Source: Caballeronia zhejiangensis (GTDB lineage Bacteria > Pseudomonadota > Gammaproteobacteria > Burkholderiales > Burkholderiaceae). Taken from it: a stretch of DNA of 64,000 bases. Of the stretch, positions 10,584-21,486 are shown one piece after another (within the stretch, counting starts at the first letter, position 1; every line of letters begins with the position of its first letter). The stretch covers positions 1 to 64,000 of the forward strand of contig NZ_JFHD01000011.1 in NCBI RefSeq assembly GCF_000698575.1, in the 5' to 3' direction. A program made the position numbers and the translations under genes. The notes beneath the pieces are model-generated. The model saw only the letters and a list, made by a program, of their open reading frames with translations, was not told where the DNA came from and did no database searches.

Positions 10584-11288
10584 TCAGAAGGCGAGCGCGT
10601 CGGGATCGTCTTCGATCGTCGATGCGACCTGAAGCACTTCGGGAGCGATCTCGGGCAACACCGAACCGAACACGAGCGCGTGCGCCTCGCGCACCGGCGC
10701 GAACGACCGCCGATGATGCTCGCACGGCCCATGTTCGCGCAGCGCCTTCAGATGCTGCGGCGTGCCGTAGCCGGAATGCGTGGCGAAGCCGTACATCGGA
10801 AAAAGTTCGTGCAGATCGACCAGCATGCGATCACGCGTGACCTTTGCGAGAATCGACGCCGCCGAGATCTGCTTGACGAGCGCATCGCCGCCGATCACGG
10901 CTTCGCTGCGGATGGACAAGGTCGGGCAGCGATTGCCATCGACTTTCACGAGCGTCGGCGCGACTGAGAGGCCTTCCACCGCGCGCTTCATCGCCAGCAT
11001 GCTCGCATGCAGGATGTTGATGGTGTCGATTTCCTCGACGCTCGCCGACGCGATGCAGTACGCGAGCGCGCGATCGACGATCTTCTCGTACAGCTCTTCG
11101 CGCCTTTTGGCAGAGAGCGCCTTCGAATCGTCGAGGCCGTTGATGCGCGGCTTCGCCGGATCGAAGATGACCGCCGCCGCCACGACCGGACCGGCCAGCG
11201 GACCGCGCCCGGCCTCGTCGACGCCACAAACGACGTCGAACGGTGAGCTGAAATCGAGTCCGGCTTGCGCCGATCGTCTAGCGGCCAT
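10584..11288 (-). CDS. rnhB: Ribonuclease HII
   Basis: Cleaves the RNA strand of RNA-DNA hybrids and nicks at single ribonucleotides in DNA. It has 234 residues, with the metal-binding motif [14 protein letters not shown] at residues 22-35 (Asp24, Glu25) and further conserved acids in [15 protein letters not shown]. The ATG at 11288 overlaps the TAA stop of lpxB by one base. It ends the lpxD-fabZ-lpxA-lpxB-rnhB series common in proteobacteria and is probably translated with lpxB. Confidence 0.96.
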   Translation of the reverse strand: MAARRSAQAGLDFSSPFDVVCGVDEAGRGPLAGPVVAAAVIFDPAKPRINGLDDSKALSAKRREELYEKIVDRALAYCIASASVEEIDTINILHASMLAMKRAVEGLSVAPTLVKVDGNRCPTLSIRSEAVIGGDALVKQISAASILAKVTRDRMLVDLHELFPMYGFATHSGYGTPQHLKALREHGPCEHHRRSFAPVREAHALVFGSVLPEIAPEVLQVASTIEDDPDALAF

Positions 11289-12454
11289 TACCGCGGCCTC
11301 CGCGTGTCGAGCACCCGCGCGACGGCCTCGGCCGCTTTCTGCGACGTATTCTGGCGCAGCGCGATGTGCATGTCGGTGAATATTTCCGTCAGGGTACGGC
11401 GGTTGGCGTCGTCGTTCAACTGTTTCAGCGTGGCGTCGGCGAGCGCTTCGGGCGTCGCGAAGTGCTGCAGGATTTCCGGCACGACGAAGCGGCCCGCCAG
11501 AATGTTCGGCAAGCCGACATACGGCAGATAACCCTGACGCTTCATGATCTGACCCGTCAGCCAAGGCACCTTGTACGAGATGACCATCGGCTTCTTGAGC
11601 AGCGCCGCTTCGAGCGTCACCGTGCCGCTTTTCACGAGGATCGCATCGGCGGCGGTCATCGCGCGCTGGGCGTTGCCGTCCGTGATCGTCAGCGACAGAT
11701 GCGGATGCGCGTCCACGAGCGGCCGCAGCAGTTCGCGCAACGCCGGATTCGCCGCGGGCATCAGGAAGCGCACGTTGGGCTCGCGAAGCTGCATCAGTTC
11801 CATCGCGTCGAAGAAGGTCGGGCCGATCAGCGAAATCTCCGAGCGACGGCTGCCCGGCAGGACCGCGATCACCGGACCGCCTTCCGCGATGCCGAGTTCG
11901 CGGCGCGCGCCCGCGACGTCCGGCTCGAGCGGAATGTCATCGGCGAGCGGATGGCCGACGTAGCTCGCGGCGACGCCCGCCTTTTCCATCAGCGCCGTTT
12001 CGAACGGAAACACGCACAGCATGTGATCGACCGCTTTCACGATCTTCTTGATGCGGCCGCCGCGCCACGCCCAGATGGACGGACAGACGAAATGCACGGT
12101 CGGAATGCCCGCTTCGCGCAGCGGCTGCTCGAGGCCGAAGTTGAAATCGGGCGCGTCCACACCGATGAAAACCGACGGCGGCTCGGCAAGCAACTGACGC
12201 TTGATCTCGTTGCGGATGCCGAGAATCTCGGGAATGTGCTTCAGCGCTTCGACATAGCCGCGCACGGTCAGCTTGTCCATCGGCCAATGCGCTTCGAAGC
12301 CCTCGGCCGTCATGCGGGGACCGCCGATGCCGCTATAGCGCGTGCCTTCGGGCAGCGTGCGCCGCAGGCCTTTGAGCAGCGATGCCGCGAGCAGGTCGCC
12401 GGACGGCTCGCCCGCGACCATCGCGATGCGTGGCGGGTTGGTGATCAGGGTCAT
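11288..12454 (-). CDS. lpxB: Lipid-A-disaccharide synthase
   Basis: Joins UDP-diacylglucosamine and lipid X to form the beta-1,6 tetraacyldisaccharide of lipid A at the inner face of the cytoplasmic membrane (GT19 family). The 388-residue length fits. Motifs include [11 protein letters not shown] near the N-terminus, GIGGPRM, and [10 protein letters not shown] near residues 190-200. It lies in the lpx cluster, 11 bp downstream of lpxA. Confidence 0.97.
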   Translation of the reverse strand: MTLITNPPRIAMVAGEPSGDLLAASLLKGLRRTLPEGTRYSGIGGPRMTAEGFEAHWPMDKLTVRGYVEALKHIPEILGIRNEIKRQLLAEPPSVFIGVDAPDFNFGLEQPLREAGIPTVHFVCPSIWAWRGGRIKKIVKAVDHMLCVFPFETALMEKAGVAASYVGHPLADDIPLEPDVAGARRELGIAEGGPVIAVLPGSRRSEISLIGPTFFDAMELMQLREPNVRFLMPAANPALRELLRPLVDAHPHLSLTITDGNAQRAMTAADAILVKSGTVTLEAALLKKPMVISYKVPWLTGQIMKRQGYLPYVGLPNILAGRFVVPEILQHFATPEALADATLKQLNDDANRRTLTEIFTDMHIALRQNTSQKAAEAVARVLDTRRPR

Positions 12455-12465
12455 CGGACAGCGTG

Positions 12466-13254
12466 TCAGCGGATGATGCCGCGCTGCGACGCCGCGATGA
12501 AATCGGAGAATGCCTTGACGGGCGCATCGCCCTCGCCGCCTGCCGTGCTCAGCTCCTTCAGCTGCGCTTTCGCCTCTTCGAGCGACAGGCCGCTCTTGTA
12601 GACGATGCGATACGCGGAGCGCAGCGCCGAAATGGCGTCGGGCGTGAAGCCGCGGCGGCGGAGACCCTCGACGTTGATGCCGTGCGGCTCCGCCTTGTTG
12701 CCTGCCGCGATGACGAACGGCGGCACGTCCTGCACGAGCGCCGATGCGCCGCCCAGCATGGAATGCGCGCCGATGCGCACGAACTGATGCACGCCCGACA
12801 TGCCGCCGACGATCGCGTGGTCTCCGACGATGACATGTCCCGCCAGTTGCGCGTTGCTCGACATGATGACGTTGTCGCCGAGCCGGCAGTCGTGACCGAC
12901 GTGCACGTACGCCATGATCCAGCAGTCGCTGCCGATCGACGTGAGGCCCTGATCCTGCGCCGTGCCCGTGTGCAGCGTCGTGAATTCGCGGATGGTGTTG
13001 CGGTCGCCGATTTCGAGGCGCGTCGGCTCGCCCTTGTACTTCATGTCCTGCGGACGGCCGCCGATCGACGCGTAATGGCCGATGCGGTTATCGCGGCCGA
13101 TCGTGGTGTGGCCCTCGATCACGCTGTGCGAGCCAATGGTCGTGCCCGCGCCGATCACGACGTGCGAACCGACGATCGCGTACGGCCCGACTTCGACGGA
13201 CTCGTCGAGCTGAGCGCCCGGCTCGATGATCGCGGTTGGGTGAATCTTGCTCAT
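12466..13254 (-). CDS. lpxA: UDP-N-acetylglucosamine acyltransferase
   Basis: Catalyses the first step of lipid A synthesis, moving a 3-hydroxyacyl chain from ACP to UDP-GlcNAc. The 262-residue protein shows the left-handed beta-helix made of hexapeptide repeats from about residue 8 to 190 ([19 protein letters not shown] type). The catalytic-histidine segment [11 protein letters not shown] lies near residue 94, and a helical C-terminal domain follows. It sits between fabZ and lpxB as in most Gram-negatives. Confidence 0.97.
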   Translation of the reverse strand: MSKIHPTAIIEPGAQLDESVEVGPYAIVGSHVVIGAGTTIGSHSVIEGHTTIGRDNRIGHYASIGGRPQDMKYKGEPTRLEIGDRNTIREFTTLHTGTAQDQGLTSIGSDCWIMAYVHVGHDCRLGDNVIMSSNAQLAGHVIVGDHAIVGGMSGVHQFVRIGAHSMLGGASALVQDVPPFVIAAGNKAEPHGINVEGLRRRGFTPDAISALRSAYRIVYKSGLSLEEAKAQLKELSTAGGEGDAPVKAFSDFIAASQRGIIR

Positions 13255-13318
13255 GCGCTTTTCGCCTATGCTGTTCGTGCTGCTTGTTACGTTGAACGCG
13301 GTGTGAACGCGAAGGCGC

Positions 13319-13777
13319 TCAGGCGTCCGTGCTCTTGACGGTACACATGAGCTCGGCTTCGGCGGCGGTCACGCCGTCCACTTCGGCGCGCGCCTTGAAC
13401 TTCCAGATGCCCCGCATGTACCGCTCGAACGTGACGTTGAGAACGAGCTGATCGCCCGGCTCCACCACGCGCTTGAAGCGCGCGCCGTCGATGCCGACGA
13501 AGTAATAGAGCGTGTTGGACGGATCGTGCGGCTCTTCCGCGAACGTCAGAAGCGCGGCCGTCTGCGCGAGCGCTTCGAGAATCAGCACGCCGGGCATCAC
13601 CGGGCGCGTCGGGAAGTGGCCCTGGAAATACGGCTCGTTGATCGTCACGTTCTTGATCGCTTTGATGCTCTTGTGCGGCTCGAGTTCGAGCACGCGGTCC
13701 ACGAGCAGGATCGGATAGCGATGCGGCAGCAGCGTGAGAATCTTGTGGATGTCGAGATTGATTTTTTCTGTGCTCAT
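13319..13777 (-). CDS. fabZ: 3-hydroxyacyl-[acyl-carrier-protein] dehydratase FabZ
   Basis: Dehydrates 3-hydroxyacyl-ACP in the fatty acid elongation cycle and competes with LpxA for 3-hydroxyacyl-ACP. It is a hot-dog fold protein of 152 residues. The [14 protein letters not shown] motif is followed by the catalytic His54 in [11 protein letters not shown] and Glu68 in [12 protein letters not shown] codon at 13792 is an alternative start; ATG 13777 is preferred because it fits the family N-terminus. Confidence 0.96.
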   Translation of the reverse strand: MSTEKINLDIHKILTLLPHRYPILLVDRVLELEPHKSIKAIKNVTINEPYFQGHFPTRPVMPGVLILEALAQTAALLTFAEEPHDPSNTLYYFVGIDGARFKRVVEPGDQLVLNVTFERYMRGIWKFKARAEVDGVTAAEAELMCTVKSTDA

Positions 13778-13924
13778 GGTCGTTCTGCTCACGCGCGCGT
13801 CGGGCGCGGAAATTTGGATGGCGGGCCGTATCGGACGCCCGCCCGGGATTGCCAGCTCGCTTCGGCGGCTTGAACCGGCCCGCTCTTGCTTGTGGTTCGT
13901 TCTTCGTTCGAACGAGCCCGGCGC

Positions 13925-15028
13925 TTATGCGCCGCCGCTCGTCTCGTCGCGCTTGCCTGAATCGGCGAGCGCGGTCTCGAGCGCCTTGATGCGCTCGCGC
14001 ATCTTGTCCAGATTGCGCATGATCGCCGCGCTCTTGTTCCAGTCTGCATGCGGCACGGCCGGAAACGCGCTCGTGTACATGCCGGGCTTCAGGAGCGACT
14101 TCGACACGCCGGATTGCGCGGTGACGATCACGTAGTCCGCGAGCGTCACGTGCCCCGCGATGCCCACCGCGCCGCCGATCATGCAATGCTTGCCGATGCT
14201 CGTGCTGCCCGCGATGCCCGCGCAGCCGGCGATGACCGTGTACGCGCCGATGCGGCAGTTGTGGCCGATCTGCACGAGATTATCAATCTTCACGCATTCC
14301 TCGATGACGGTGTCCGCCATCGCGCCGCGATCGATCGTCGTGTTGGCGCCGATTTCCACGTCGTCGGCGATATCCACCGCGCCAACCTGCGGAATCTTCA
14401 CCCAGCTTCCGGTGCGCGCATCGCCCTCGCCGACGAAATCCGGAGCGAAGCCGAAACCGTCCGCACCGATCACCGCGCCCGCGTGCACGATCACGCGCGC
14501 GCCGAGCTTGCAGCCGTGATAAACGGTGACGTTCGGATACAGATGAACGTCGTCGCCTAGCGTAACGCCGCGCCCGACGACTACGCCCGCATCCAGCTTC
14601 ACGCGCTCGCCGACGACCGCGCCCGCCTCAACCGTCACGTGAGGGCCGATCACGGCGCTCGCCGCAACCTTCGCGTCCGGATCGATGTAGGCGCTCGGAT
14701 GCACGCCAGGCTTGGCCTTGGGCGTCGCCAAGTCGATGAACGCCTGAGCCACGCGAGCGAAATAAGCGTAAGGATTCGGCGTGACGATGAAATTACTGCC
14801 CGCGCGATTCGTCACCTTGTCGAGGTCGGCCGGGGAAATCAGCACGGCGCCGGCGCGCGTCGTCTCGACTTGCGGCAGATACTTCTGATTCGCGAGAAAC
14901 GCGAGCTGCGCGGGGCCCGCCTTGTCGAGCGGCGCGAGACTGCCGACCGCGTGCGCGCCGTCGCCGACCACCTCGCCGCCGAAGCGTTTCACCAGCTCGC
15001 CGAGGGTGACCGTCATGCCTGATGCCAT
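13925..15028 (-). CDS. lpxD: UDP-3-O-(3-hydroxyacyl)glucosamine N-acyltransferase
   Basis: Adds the N-linked 3-hydroxyacyl chain, the third step of lipid A synthesis. It has 367 residues: an N-terminal uridine-binding domain (to about residue 100), a hexapeptide-repeat beta-helix (about 105-320) with the [14 protein letters not shown] segment holding the catalytic histidine, and a C-terminal helix. The start could also be the ATG at 15016 (MTVTLGELV), four codons in. It lies 16 bp downstream of ompH. Confidence 0.97.
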   Translation of the reverse strand: MASGMTVTLGELVKRFGGEVVGDGAHAVGSLAPLDKAGPAQLAFLANQKYLPQVETTRAGAVLISPADLDKVTNRAGSNFIVTPNPYAYFARVAQAFIDLATPKAKPGVHPSAYIDPDAKVAASAVIGPHVTVEAGAVVGERVKLDAGVVVGRGVTLGDDVHLYPNVTVYHGCKLGARVIVHAGAVIGADGFGFAPDFVGEGDARTGSWVKIPQVGAVDIADDVEIGANTTIDRGAMADTVIEECVKIDNLVQIGHNCRIGAYTVIAGCAGIAGSTSIGKHCMIGGAVGIAGHVTLADYVIVTAQSGVSKSLLKPGMYTSAFPAVPHADWNKSAAIMRNLDKMRERIKALETALADSGKRDETSGGA

Positions 15029-15044
15029 CTCGTCTCAGTCCTCG

Positions 15045-15602
15045 TCAGTTCGGGTTCGTGAGCGAACCCGTGCCGGTCGCGCCCGCCGCCAGCGCCTTCA
15101 GCACCTGATCCGTAATGTCGATGCGCGGGCTCACGTACACCGCTTCCTGCACGATCAGGTCGTAGTGCTGCTGCTCGGCGATCTGCTTGATCACCTTGTT
15201 CGCGCGGTCCAGCACCGCCGCGAGTTCCTCGTTACGGCGCTGGTTCAGGTCCTCGCGGAACTCGCGCTGCTTGCGCTGGAAGTCCGCGTCGAGCTGCGCC
15301 AGATCGCGCTGACGGGCCGCGCGGTCGGTCGGCGACATCGAGGCACCGTTCTTGTCGATGTTGTCCGACATCGCCTTCAGGCGCTGCGCCATGTCCTGCA
15401 GCGCCTTGTCGCGCTTGGAGAATTCCTGCTCGAGCTTCGACTGGGCGGCCTTCGCCGCGGACGATTCGCGCAAGATGCGGTCCGAATTGACCGCCGCGAT
15501 GCGCGCTTCCTGAGCACTGGCGGACATCGCCGTGCCCAGGCCGAGAACCATCGACAACGCAAGCGCCAGCGCCCTATGTTTCGAATGCTTACCGGTTCCC
15601 AA
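15045..15602 (-). CDS. ompH: OmpH/Skp family periplasmic chaperone
   Basis: Binds unfolded outer-membrane proteins in the periplasm and delivers them to the BAM complex. A signal peptide (about residues 8-30, ALALALSMVLGLG core, probable cleavage after SASA) precedes a long charged coiled-coil typical of Skp tentacles (SKLEQEFSKRDKALQDM and QRKQREFREDLNQRRNEE). No ATG is available near the N-terminus. I chose TTG at 15602 because GAGGAA lies a few bases upstream; GTG at 15614 is the alternative. The predicted length of 185 residues is normal. It lies directly downstream of bamA. Confidence 0.9.
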   Translation of the reverse strand: MGTGKHSKHRALALALSMVLGLGTAMSASAQEARIAAVNSDRILRESSAAKAAQSKLEQEFSKRDKALQDMAQRLKAMSDNIDKNGASMSPTDRAARQRDLAQLDADFQRKQREFREDLNQRRNEELAAVLDRANKVIKQIAEQQHYDLIVQEAVYVSPRIDITDQVLKALAAGATGTGSLTNPN

Positions 15603-15657
15603 AGTGTTCCTCACGTTACGTCGAAAAAAATGAAGTTCGCGTTCATCGGCGGGCTGC

Positions 15658-17970
15658 TTAGAACGCCGTACCGATCTGGAACTGGAACTTCTGATACTGG
15701 TCGCCCTCATGCTTCTGCAGCGGGAAGCCGAGGCTCAGCTTGAGCGGGCCGATCGGCGAGATCCACGCGAGACCCAGACCGTAACCGTAGCGCAAGCCGT
15801 TTGCACCGCCGCTCGTACCGCCTTGACCCGGATCGCCCCAAACGTTACCGGCATCGAGGAAGGTGAACACGCGCAGCGTACGATCGTAGCCCGTTCCCGG
15901 CAGCGGGAACGTCAGCTCGATATTGCCGACCGCCATGCGCGAGCCGCCGATCGGGTCGTTGGTCTTCGCGTCGCGCGGACCCAGCGAGCTCGGCGAGTAA
16001 CCGCGCACCGAACCGATACCACCCGCGTAGTAGTTCTTGAAGATCGGGTACGTCTGCCCTTGCAGGCCCTTGCCGTAGCCGCCCTGCAGATTGAAGCCGA
16101 GCACGAAACCGCGCGCGAACGAGTAGTAATACTGGAACTGCGCGTCGAACTTCGCGTACGTCGTGTTGCCGAGCGGCGTGCCGTATTCTGCGTTCGACTG
16201 GATGTAGTAGCCGCGACTCGGGACGAGCGCGCTGTCGCGATTGTCTCGCGACCAGCCCGCGGTCAGCGGGTAGTTGTTCACGACACGGCCGAACTCGTTC
16301 ACGTAGTTCTTGTAGGACTGCGGCGTGTTGCTGTCCACGTCCATCGTGTTCTGTTCGGCTCCGACGCCGAAGAACACCGTGTCCTGCTCCGAGAACGGGA
16401 TGCCGAACTTCGTGTCCGCGCCCATCGTGATGATCTTGAAGCTCGAATCCGTCGAGTAATACAGCGGCTGATACGTGCGGTAGTAAGCGTCGGTGATGCG
16501 CTTGATGCCGTCGATCGTGAAGTACGGATCGACCTGCGTCACGGTCAGCGTGCGATAGGTTTTCGCGGTGTTCACGTTGACCGCGAGACTCGTGCCCGAG
16601 CCGAACACGTTGTCCTGCGACACGCCCGCCGAGAGCACCACCTTGTCCGTCGACGAGAAGCCCGCGCCCAGCGTGATCGCGCCTGTCGGCTTTTCGGCCA
16701 CCTTCACGTCGACGTCGACCTGGTCGTTCGTGCCTTCCACGGGCGTCGTAGTGACGTCCACGTCGGTGAAGTAGCCGAGACGGTTGATACGGTCCTTCGA
16801 CAGCGCGAGGCGGCTCGAATCGAACCACGAGCTTTCGAGCTGGCGCATTTCGCGGCGCACCACTTCGTCGCGCGTGCGCGTATTGCCGACGATGTTCACG
16901 CGCCGCACATACACGCGACGGCTCGGATCGACTTGCAGCGTGAGCGCCACGGTGTGGTTCGCCTGATCGATCTGCGGCTGCGCGTTGACCTGCGCGAACG
17001 CGTAGCCGTATTCGCCGAGCTTGTCGACGATCGCCTTGGTGGTCGACTGCAGCTTTTCGGCCGAGAAGCGCTCGCCCGGTTTGATCTTGATGAGCTTGTT
17101 GAGCTCGGCCTGACGGTCGAGCAGATTGCCCGAAAGCGTGATGCTGCTGATCTTGTACGGCTCGCCTTCGTGCACGGCGATCGTCAGATACATGTCCTTC
17201 TTGTCCGGCGAGATCGACACCTGCGTGGAGTCGATCGCGAACTCGAGGTAGCCGCGGTTCAGATAGTACGAGCGCACGTTCTCGAGGTCGCCCGTGAGCT
17301 TTTCCTTCGCGTAGAGATCGCTCTTCGTGTACCACGAGAACCAGTTCGGCGTGGAAAGCTGCATTTCGCCGAGCAGCGTACTGGAACTGAACGCCTTGTT
17401 GCCGACGAAGTTGATCTGGCGAATCTTCGCGCTCGGACCTTCCGCGACGGAGAACAGAATCTGCACGCGATTGCGGTCGACCGGCGTCACGGTGGTCGTG
17501 ACTTCCGCGGCGTAGTAGCCGCGCGTCAGGTATTGGCGCTTGAGCTCCTGCTCCGCCTTGTCGACGAGCGCCTTGTCGTACGAGCGGCCTTGCGACAGGC
17601 CGACGGAACGCAGCGCCTTCGTGAGATTGTCCTTGTCGAACTCGTGCAGGCCCGCGAAATCGATGGCCGAAATCGCCGGGCGTTCCTGCACCTGAACGAT
17701 CACCACGTTGCCTTCGGTGGCAATCTGAACGTCGTTGAAGAAACCCGTTGCGTAGAGTGCGCGAATCGCTTCGGAGGCCTTGTCGTCGGTGAAGGTGTCG
17801 CCTTGCTTGATCGGCAGATAAGCGAACACGGAGCCAGGCTCGATGCGTTGGAGACCGTCGATCCGAATATCCTGCACGACGAACGGCGTGGTGGCGTGCG
17901 CCGCCATGCCCGTTGCGGCGAGCGCCGCGGCCACAGCCGTCTTAGGAACAAAGCGATGAGGTTTGAACAA
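15658..17970 (-). CDS. bamA: Outer membrane protein assembly factor BamA
   Basis: Core of the beta-barrel assembly machine in the outer membrane. Signal peptide (TAVAAALAATGMAAHA) and then five POTRA domains (about residues 25-425) start at FVVQDIRIDGLQRIEPG. The C-terminal Omp85 barrel follows, with the conserved GGIGSVRGY loop and a terminal phenylalanine (FQIGTAF). The only well-placed start is TTG at 17970, preceded by GGGGAA at good spacing, giving 770 residues. The frame is open upstream to 18051, but that extension would bury the signal peptide. Confidence 0.96.
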   Translation of the reverse strand: MFKPHRFVPKTAVAAALAATGMAAHATTPFVVQDIRIDGLQRIEPGSVFAYLPIKQGDTFTDDKASEAIRALYATGFFNDVQIATEGNVVIVQVQERPAISAIDFAGLHEFDKDNLTKALRSVGLSQGRSYDKALVDKAEQELKRQYLTRGYYAAEVTTTVTPVDRNRVQILFSVAEGPSAKIRQINFVGNKAFSSSTLLGEMQLSTPNWFSWYTKSDLYAKEKLTGDLENVRSYYLNRGYLEFAIDSTQVSISPDKKDMYLTIAVHEGEPYKISSITLSGNLLDRQAELNKLIKIKPGERFSAEKLQSTTKAIVDKLGEYGYAFAQVNAQPQIDQANHTVALTLQVDPSRRVYVRRVNIVGNTRTRDEVVRREMRQLESSWFDSSRLALSKDRINRLGYFTDVDVTTTPVEGTNDQVDVDVKVAEKPTGAITLGAGFSSTDKVVLSAGVSQDNVFGSGTSLAVNVNTAKTYRTLTVTQVDPYFTIDGIKRITDAYYRTYQPLYYSTDSSFKIITMGADTKFGIPFSEQDTVFFGVGAEQNTMDVDSNTPQSYKNYVNEFGRVVNNYPLTAGWSRDNRDSALVPSRGYYIQSNAEYGTPLGNTTYAKFDAQFQYYYSFARGFVLGFNLQGGYGKGLQGQTYPIFKNYYAGGIGSVRGYSPSSLGPRDAKTNDPIGGSRMAVGNIELTFPLPGTGYDRTLRVFTFLDAGNVWGDPGQGGTSGGANGLRYGYGLGLAWISPIGPLKLSLGFPLQKHEGDQYQKFQFQIGTAF

Positions 17971-18047
17971 CGTGCTTCCCCAGTATTTAAAGCTGCATTC
18001 GTTCCGGCGGTCGCTCGAAAGACGCCGCCAGAAATTGTCAAAGTGGA

Positions 18048-19430
18048 TCAAAAACGAATCAGACGCGCGAGGTCATTGAACAGCGCGATCATCGACAGAG
18101 CGACGATGCAGACCAGGCCCGCCCTTTGCAGAACAAGCTGCCAGCGATCGGATACTGCCTTGCCGGTAACAGCCTCAACCAAATAATATAACAGATGCCC
18201 ACCGTCCAATACCGGAATCGGTAACAAGTTCAACACTCCGAGGCTGATGCTCACGAGTGCCAGAAACGAAATGAAGGCCGTCGCGCCGAGCCTTGCGCTC
18301 TTGCCCGCGTAGTCGGCAATCGTGACCGGCCCTGACAGATTCTTGAGCGACGCCTCGCCGGTGATCATTCGCCCGAACATGCGCAGCGAGTACACGCTGA
18401 TATCCCACGTGCGGTTCACGCCGAGGCGCAGACTTTCGAGCGGCCCGTAGCGCACATCTACGGTCGGCAGTTGATTCGCGAGCGCGGCGCCGATACGCCC
18501 GATGTCCTTGCCCGTCGACGCATCGCGCTTCACGTCCGGCACGATCTGCACGGAATCGCGCTGGCCGTTGCGCTCGACCACGAGCGTCACCGGCTTGCCG
18601 CCGTGCGCCTTCACGTAGTCGATGAAGCTCGTCGCGTTGTCGACGCTGCGGCCGTCGATCGCGCGCAGCATGTCGCCCGCCTTCAGCCCGCTCTTCTGCG
18701 CCGCGCTGCCCGCCTCGACGCCCGCGACCGTCAGCGTGCCGCCGCCCGGCGTGAAGCCGAGCTTGTCCATGAAATCCTGATCGGCTTCGGAATCGGTGAT
18801 GCCCGTGACCGTCACCGGAAAGTCGAAGGTGCCGTCGTGCGTCTTCGCCGTCAGCACGATGCGCCGATGATCGAACGATGCGTCGAGCATCTTCCAGCGC
18901 AGGTCGGACCATGAGCGGATCGGATGCGTCTCGCCGCCTTCCGCGTCACGCATCGAGAGAATCGTTTCGCCGCCTTCGAAGCCCGCTTGCGCCGCCGCCG
19001 TATCGGAAGCGGGCTGCGAAACGATCGCCGCCGGCTCGGTCACGCCGCCCGCGAACACGGCGGAAAACAGCACGATTGCGAGCAGGAAATTGGCGATCGG
19101 CCCCGCCGCGACGATCGCGATGCGCTTGCCCACGTTCTGACGGTTGAACGCGCGCGGCAGGTCTTCAGCGGGAATGGTCGTGCCGCTCTCGGGATCGACC
19201 TCGCGTTCGTCGAGCATCTTCACGTAGCCGCCGAGCGGCAGCGCGGCGATCGTCCATTCGACGCCCGTCTTCTTGCTGACCCATCGCACGAGCGGCTTGC
19301 CGAAGCCGACCGAGAACCGCAGCACTTTCACGCCGCACAGTCGCGCGACGCTGTAGTGACCGAATTCGTGGACGACGACGAGTACGCCTATCGCGACAAC
19401 GAAGGCGACGATTTCGGTCAGAAAGTTCAT
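18048..19430 (-). CDS. rseP: Intramembrane zinc metalloprotease RseP
   Basis: A site-2 protease that cleaves anti-sigma factor RseA and signal peptide remnants in the inner membrane. It has 460 residues with the zinc motif HEFGH at residues 21-25 inside the first membrane helix. Two periplasmic PDZ domains (about residues 115-310) include GFEGGETIL and GLKAGDMLRAIDG. A C-terminal LLPIPVLDGGHLLYY supplies the third metal ligand. It lies just downstream of dxr and upstream of bamA, linking envelope stress sensing to barrel assembly. Confidence 0.97.
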   Translation of the reverse strand: MNFLTEIVAFVVAIGVLVVVHEFGHYSVARLCGVKVLRFSVGFGKPLVRWVSKKTGVEWTIAALPLGGYVKMLDEREVDPESGTTIPAEDLPRAFNRQNVGKRIAIVAAGPIANFLLAIVLFSAVFAGGVTEPAAIVSQPASDTAAAQAGFEGGETILSMRDAEGGETHPIRSWSDLRWKMLDASFDHRRIVLTAKTHDGTFDFPVTVTGITDSEADQDFMDKLGFTPGGGTLTVAGVEAGSAAQKSGLKAGDMLRAIDGRSVDNATSFIDYVKAHGGKPVTLVVERNGQRDSVQIVPDVKRDASTGKDIGRIGAALANQLPTVDVRYGPLESLRLGVNRTWDISVYSLRMFGRMITGEASLKNLSGPVTIADYAGKSARLGATAFISFLALVSISLGVLNLLPIPVLDGGHLLYYLVEAVTGKAVSDRWQLVLQRAGLVCIVALSMIALFNDLARLIRF

Positions 19431-19437
19431 GACGGCC

Positions 19438-20655
19438 TCAATGGGCGATGGGTTCGGCGCCCGGCGCGCTCGCGGTGAGCTCTGCGACGAAACGGGACGC
19501 CAGACGGCGCGCGTCGACATCCGCGGCGAGAACGTCGGCCAAGGTCGCGGCGCTCGTATTCGGCAGCGCGTTCAGCACGCGATCCACCACGTCGCCGATC
19601 GCCATGAAGCCGATGCGGCGATCGAGGAACGCCTCGACGGCGATTTCATTGGCCGCGTTCAACGCCGCGCTCGCGATGCCGCCTGCTTCCAGCGCGGCAA
19701 TCGCCAGCGCGAGACACGGGAAGCGCGCGAAGTCGGGTTTTTCGAATGTGAGCGTCGCGATCTGCGCGAGATCGAGCGGCGCGACGCCCGAATCGACACG
19801 CTCAGGATACGCCAGTGCATGCGCGATCGGCGTACGCATGTCCGGATTGCCGAGTTGCGCGAGCACCGAGCCGTCGGCATAGGACACCATCGAATGAATC
19901 ACGCTCTGCGGATGGATCAGCACCTCGATGCGCGAGCCGGGCAGATTGAAGAGCCAGTGCGCCTCGATGACTTCGAGGCCCTTGTTCATCATCGTCGCGG
20001 AATCGACCGAGATCTTGCGGCCCATCGCCCAGTTCGGATGCTTCACGGCCTCTTCGGGCGTGACGTTCACGAGCGTCGCGGGCTCGCGCGTGCGGAAAGG
20101 ACCGCCGGACGCCGTCAGGATGATCTTCGAGACGCCGCCGTGCAGCTTCGCTTCCTTGTCTGCGCAAGGCGGCAGGCACTGGAACACCGCGTTGTGCTCG
20201 CTGTCGACCGGCAGCAGGATCGCGCCGTTGTCGCGCACCGCATCCATGAAAATCTGGCCGGACATCACGAGCGCTTCCTTGTTCGCGAGAAGGATGCGCT
20301 TGCCGGCGCGTGCGGCGGCGAGCGTGGGCGCCAGGCCCGCCGCGCCGACGATGGCCGCGACGACCGTATCGCACTGCGCCGCGCGCGCGACTTCGACGAG
20401 CGCCTCGGGCCCGTGCGTCACTTCGGTCTTGCAACCCTGCGCGCGCAACGCAGCCGCGACGCGTACGGCGGTTTCGGCGTCGCCGACGACCGCCACTTCG
20501 GGCTGAAACTTCAGACATTGCGCGACGAGTTTGTCGCCGTTGCGGTGAGCGGTGAGCGCGTAGACCGAGAAACGGTCCGCATGCCGCGCCACGACGTCGA
20601 GCGTGCTATCGCCGATCGAGCCCGTGGAGCCGAGCAGTGTGAGACGTGTTTGCAT
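19438..20655 (-). CDS. dxr: 1-deoxy-D-xylulose 5-phosphate reductoisomerase
   Basis: Second step of the MEP isoprenoid pathway, forming 2-C-methyl-D-erythritol 4-phosphate with NADPH and a divalent metal. The 405-residue protein starts with the nucleotide-binding [18 protein letters not shown]. It contains [11 protein letters not shown] and the metal/substrate region [12 protein letters not shown]. Lengths and motifs are normal. The product feeds undecaprenyl phosphate made by UppS in the same gene run. Confidence 0.97.
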   Translation of the reverse strand: MQTRLTLLGSTGSIGDSTLDVVARHADRFSVYALTAHRNGDKLVAQCLKFQPEVAVVGDAETAVRVAAALRAQGCKTEVTHGPEALVEVARAAQCDTVVAAIVGAAGLAPTLAAARAGKRILLANKEALVMSGQIFMDAVRDNGAILLPVDSEHNAVFQCLPPCADKEAKLHGGVSKIILTASGGPFRTREPATLVNVTPEEAVKHPNWAMGRKISVDSATMMNKGLEVIEAHWLFNLPGSRIEVLIHPQSVIHSMVSYADGSVLAQLGNPDMRTPIAHALAYPERVDSGVAPLDLAQIATLTFEKPDFARFPCLALAIAALEAGGIASAALNAANEIAVEAFLDRRIGFMAIGDVVDRVLNALPNTSAATLADVLAADVDARRLASRFVAELTASAPGAEPIAH

Positions 20656-20673
20656 AAATTCTTCTCTAGCCGA

Positions 20674-21486
20674 TCAGCCAAGCATGAGCAATGCGATCGG
20701 CAATACAGGCAACAATGCGTCGATGCGGTCGAGGACGCCGCCGTGACCCGGCAGAAGGCCGCTCGAGTCCTTGACACCCGCCTGGCGCTTGAGCAGCGAC
20801 TCGAACAGATCGCCGACGACGCTGAACGCGACCAGCACGGAAAGCGCGACGAACGCGCGATCCCAGCCGAGCTGTCCGACGAAGGCGGTGAATACGGTGG
20901 GCGCATAAAAGCCGGTGGCGGCGGCGAGCGCGCCGATGACGATAACGGCGAGCCACCCGCCGATGGCGCCCTCCCAGGTCTTGCCCGGGCTGATCGACGG
21001 GGCGAGCTTATGGCGGCCGAGCGCTTTTCCGGCGAAGTATGCGCCTATATCAGCCAGCCAGACTACTAGCAGAAGCGATAGCACGAAGGATACGCCTCGC
21101 GTGCGCGCGTCGACGACCGCGTGCCAGCAGGCCAGAAACACGACGATTCCGGCGAAAAGCAGGAACGCGCGCCAGGCGTGCGCGGCCAGCGTGGGCTTGC
21201 GAAGCAATGCGTAAGGCCCCGCCAGCACCCAGAAAATACCGGCCATCTGGTAGAGCGGCGTGGCTTTGATCCCGAGGAACGTGCTCAGAACGAGCGCGAT
21301 GCCCGCGACGAGCGCGTAGGCGACCGGCCCCGCCCCGTTCAGCTTGAGGAGCCGTCCCCATTCCCACGCCGCGAACACGACGACGAACCCGATCAACGCT
21401 CCGAATGCGCCGATCGGCGCAAACAGCGTGATCGGCACGAGTACGGCGAGCAGGACGATTGCCGTGATGACACGGGTTCTTAGCAT
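20674..21486 (-). CDS. cdsA: Phosphatidate cytidylyltransferase
   Basis: Makes CDP-diacylglycerol from phosphatidate and CTP in the inner membrane, the branch point for all phospholipids. It has 270 residues with about eight hydrophobic segments. The family signature near the C-terminus runs from [20 protein letters not shown] to DRIDAL. The ATG at 21486 overlaps the end of uppS by 7 nt, so translation is likely coupled. Confidence 0.96.
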   Translation of the reverse strand: MLRTRVITAIVLLAVLVPITLFAPIGAFGALIGFVVVFAAWEWGRLLKLNGAGPVAYALVAGIALVLSTFLGIKATPLYQMAGIFWVLAGPYALLRKPTLAAHAWRAFLLFAGIVVFLACWHAVVDARTRGVSFVLSLLLVVWLADIGAYFAGKALGRHKLAPSISPGKTWEGAIGGWLAVIVIGALAAATGFYAPTVFTAFVGQLGWDRAFVALSVLVAFSVVGDLFESLLKRQAGVKDSSGLLPGHGGVLDRIDALLPVLPIALLMLG

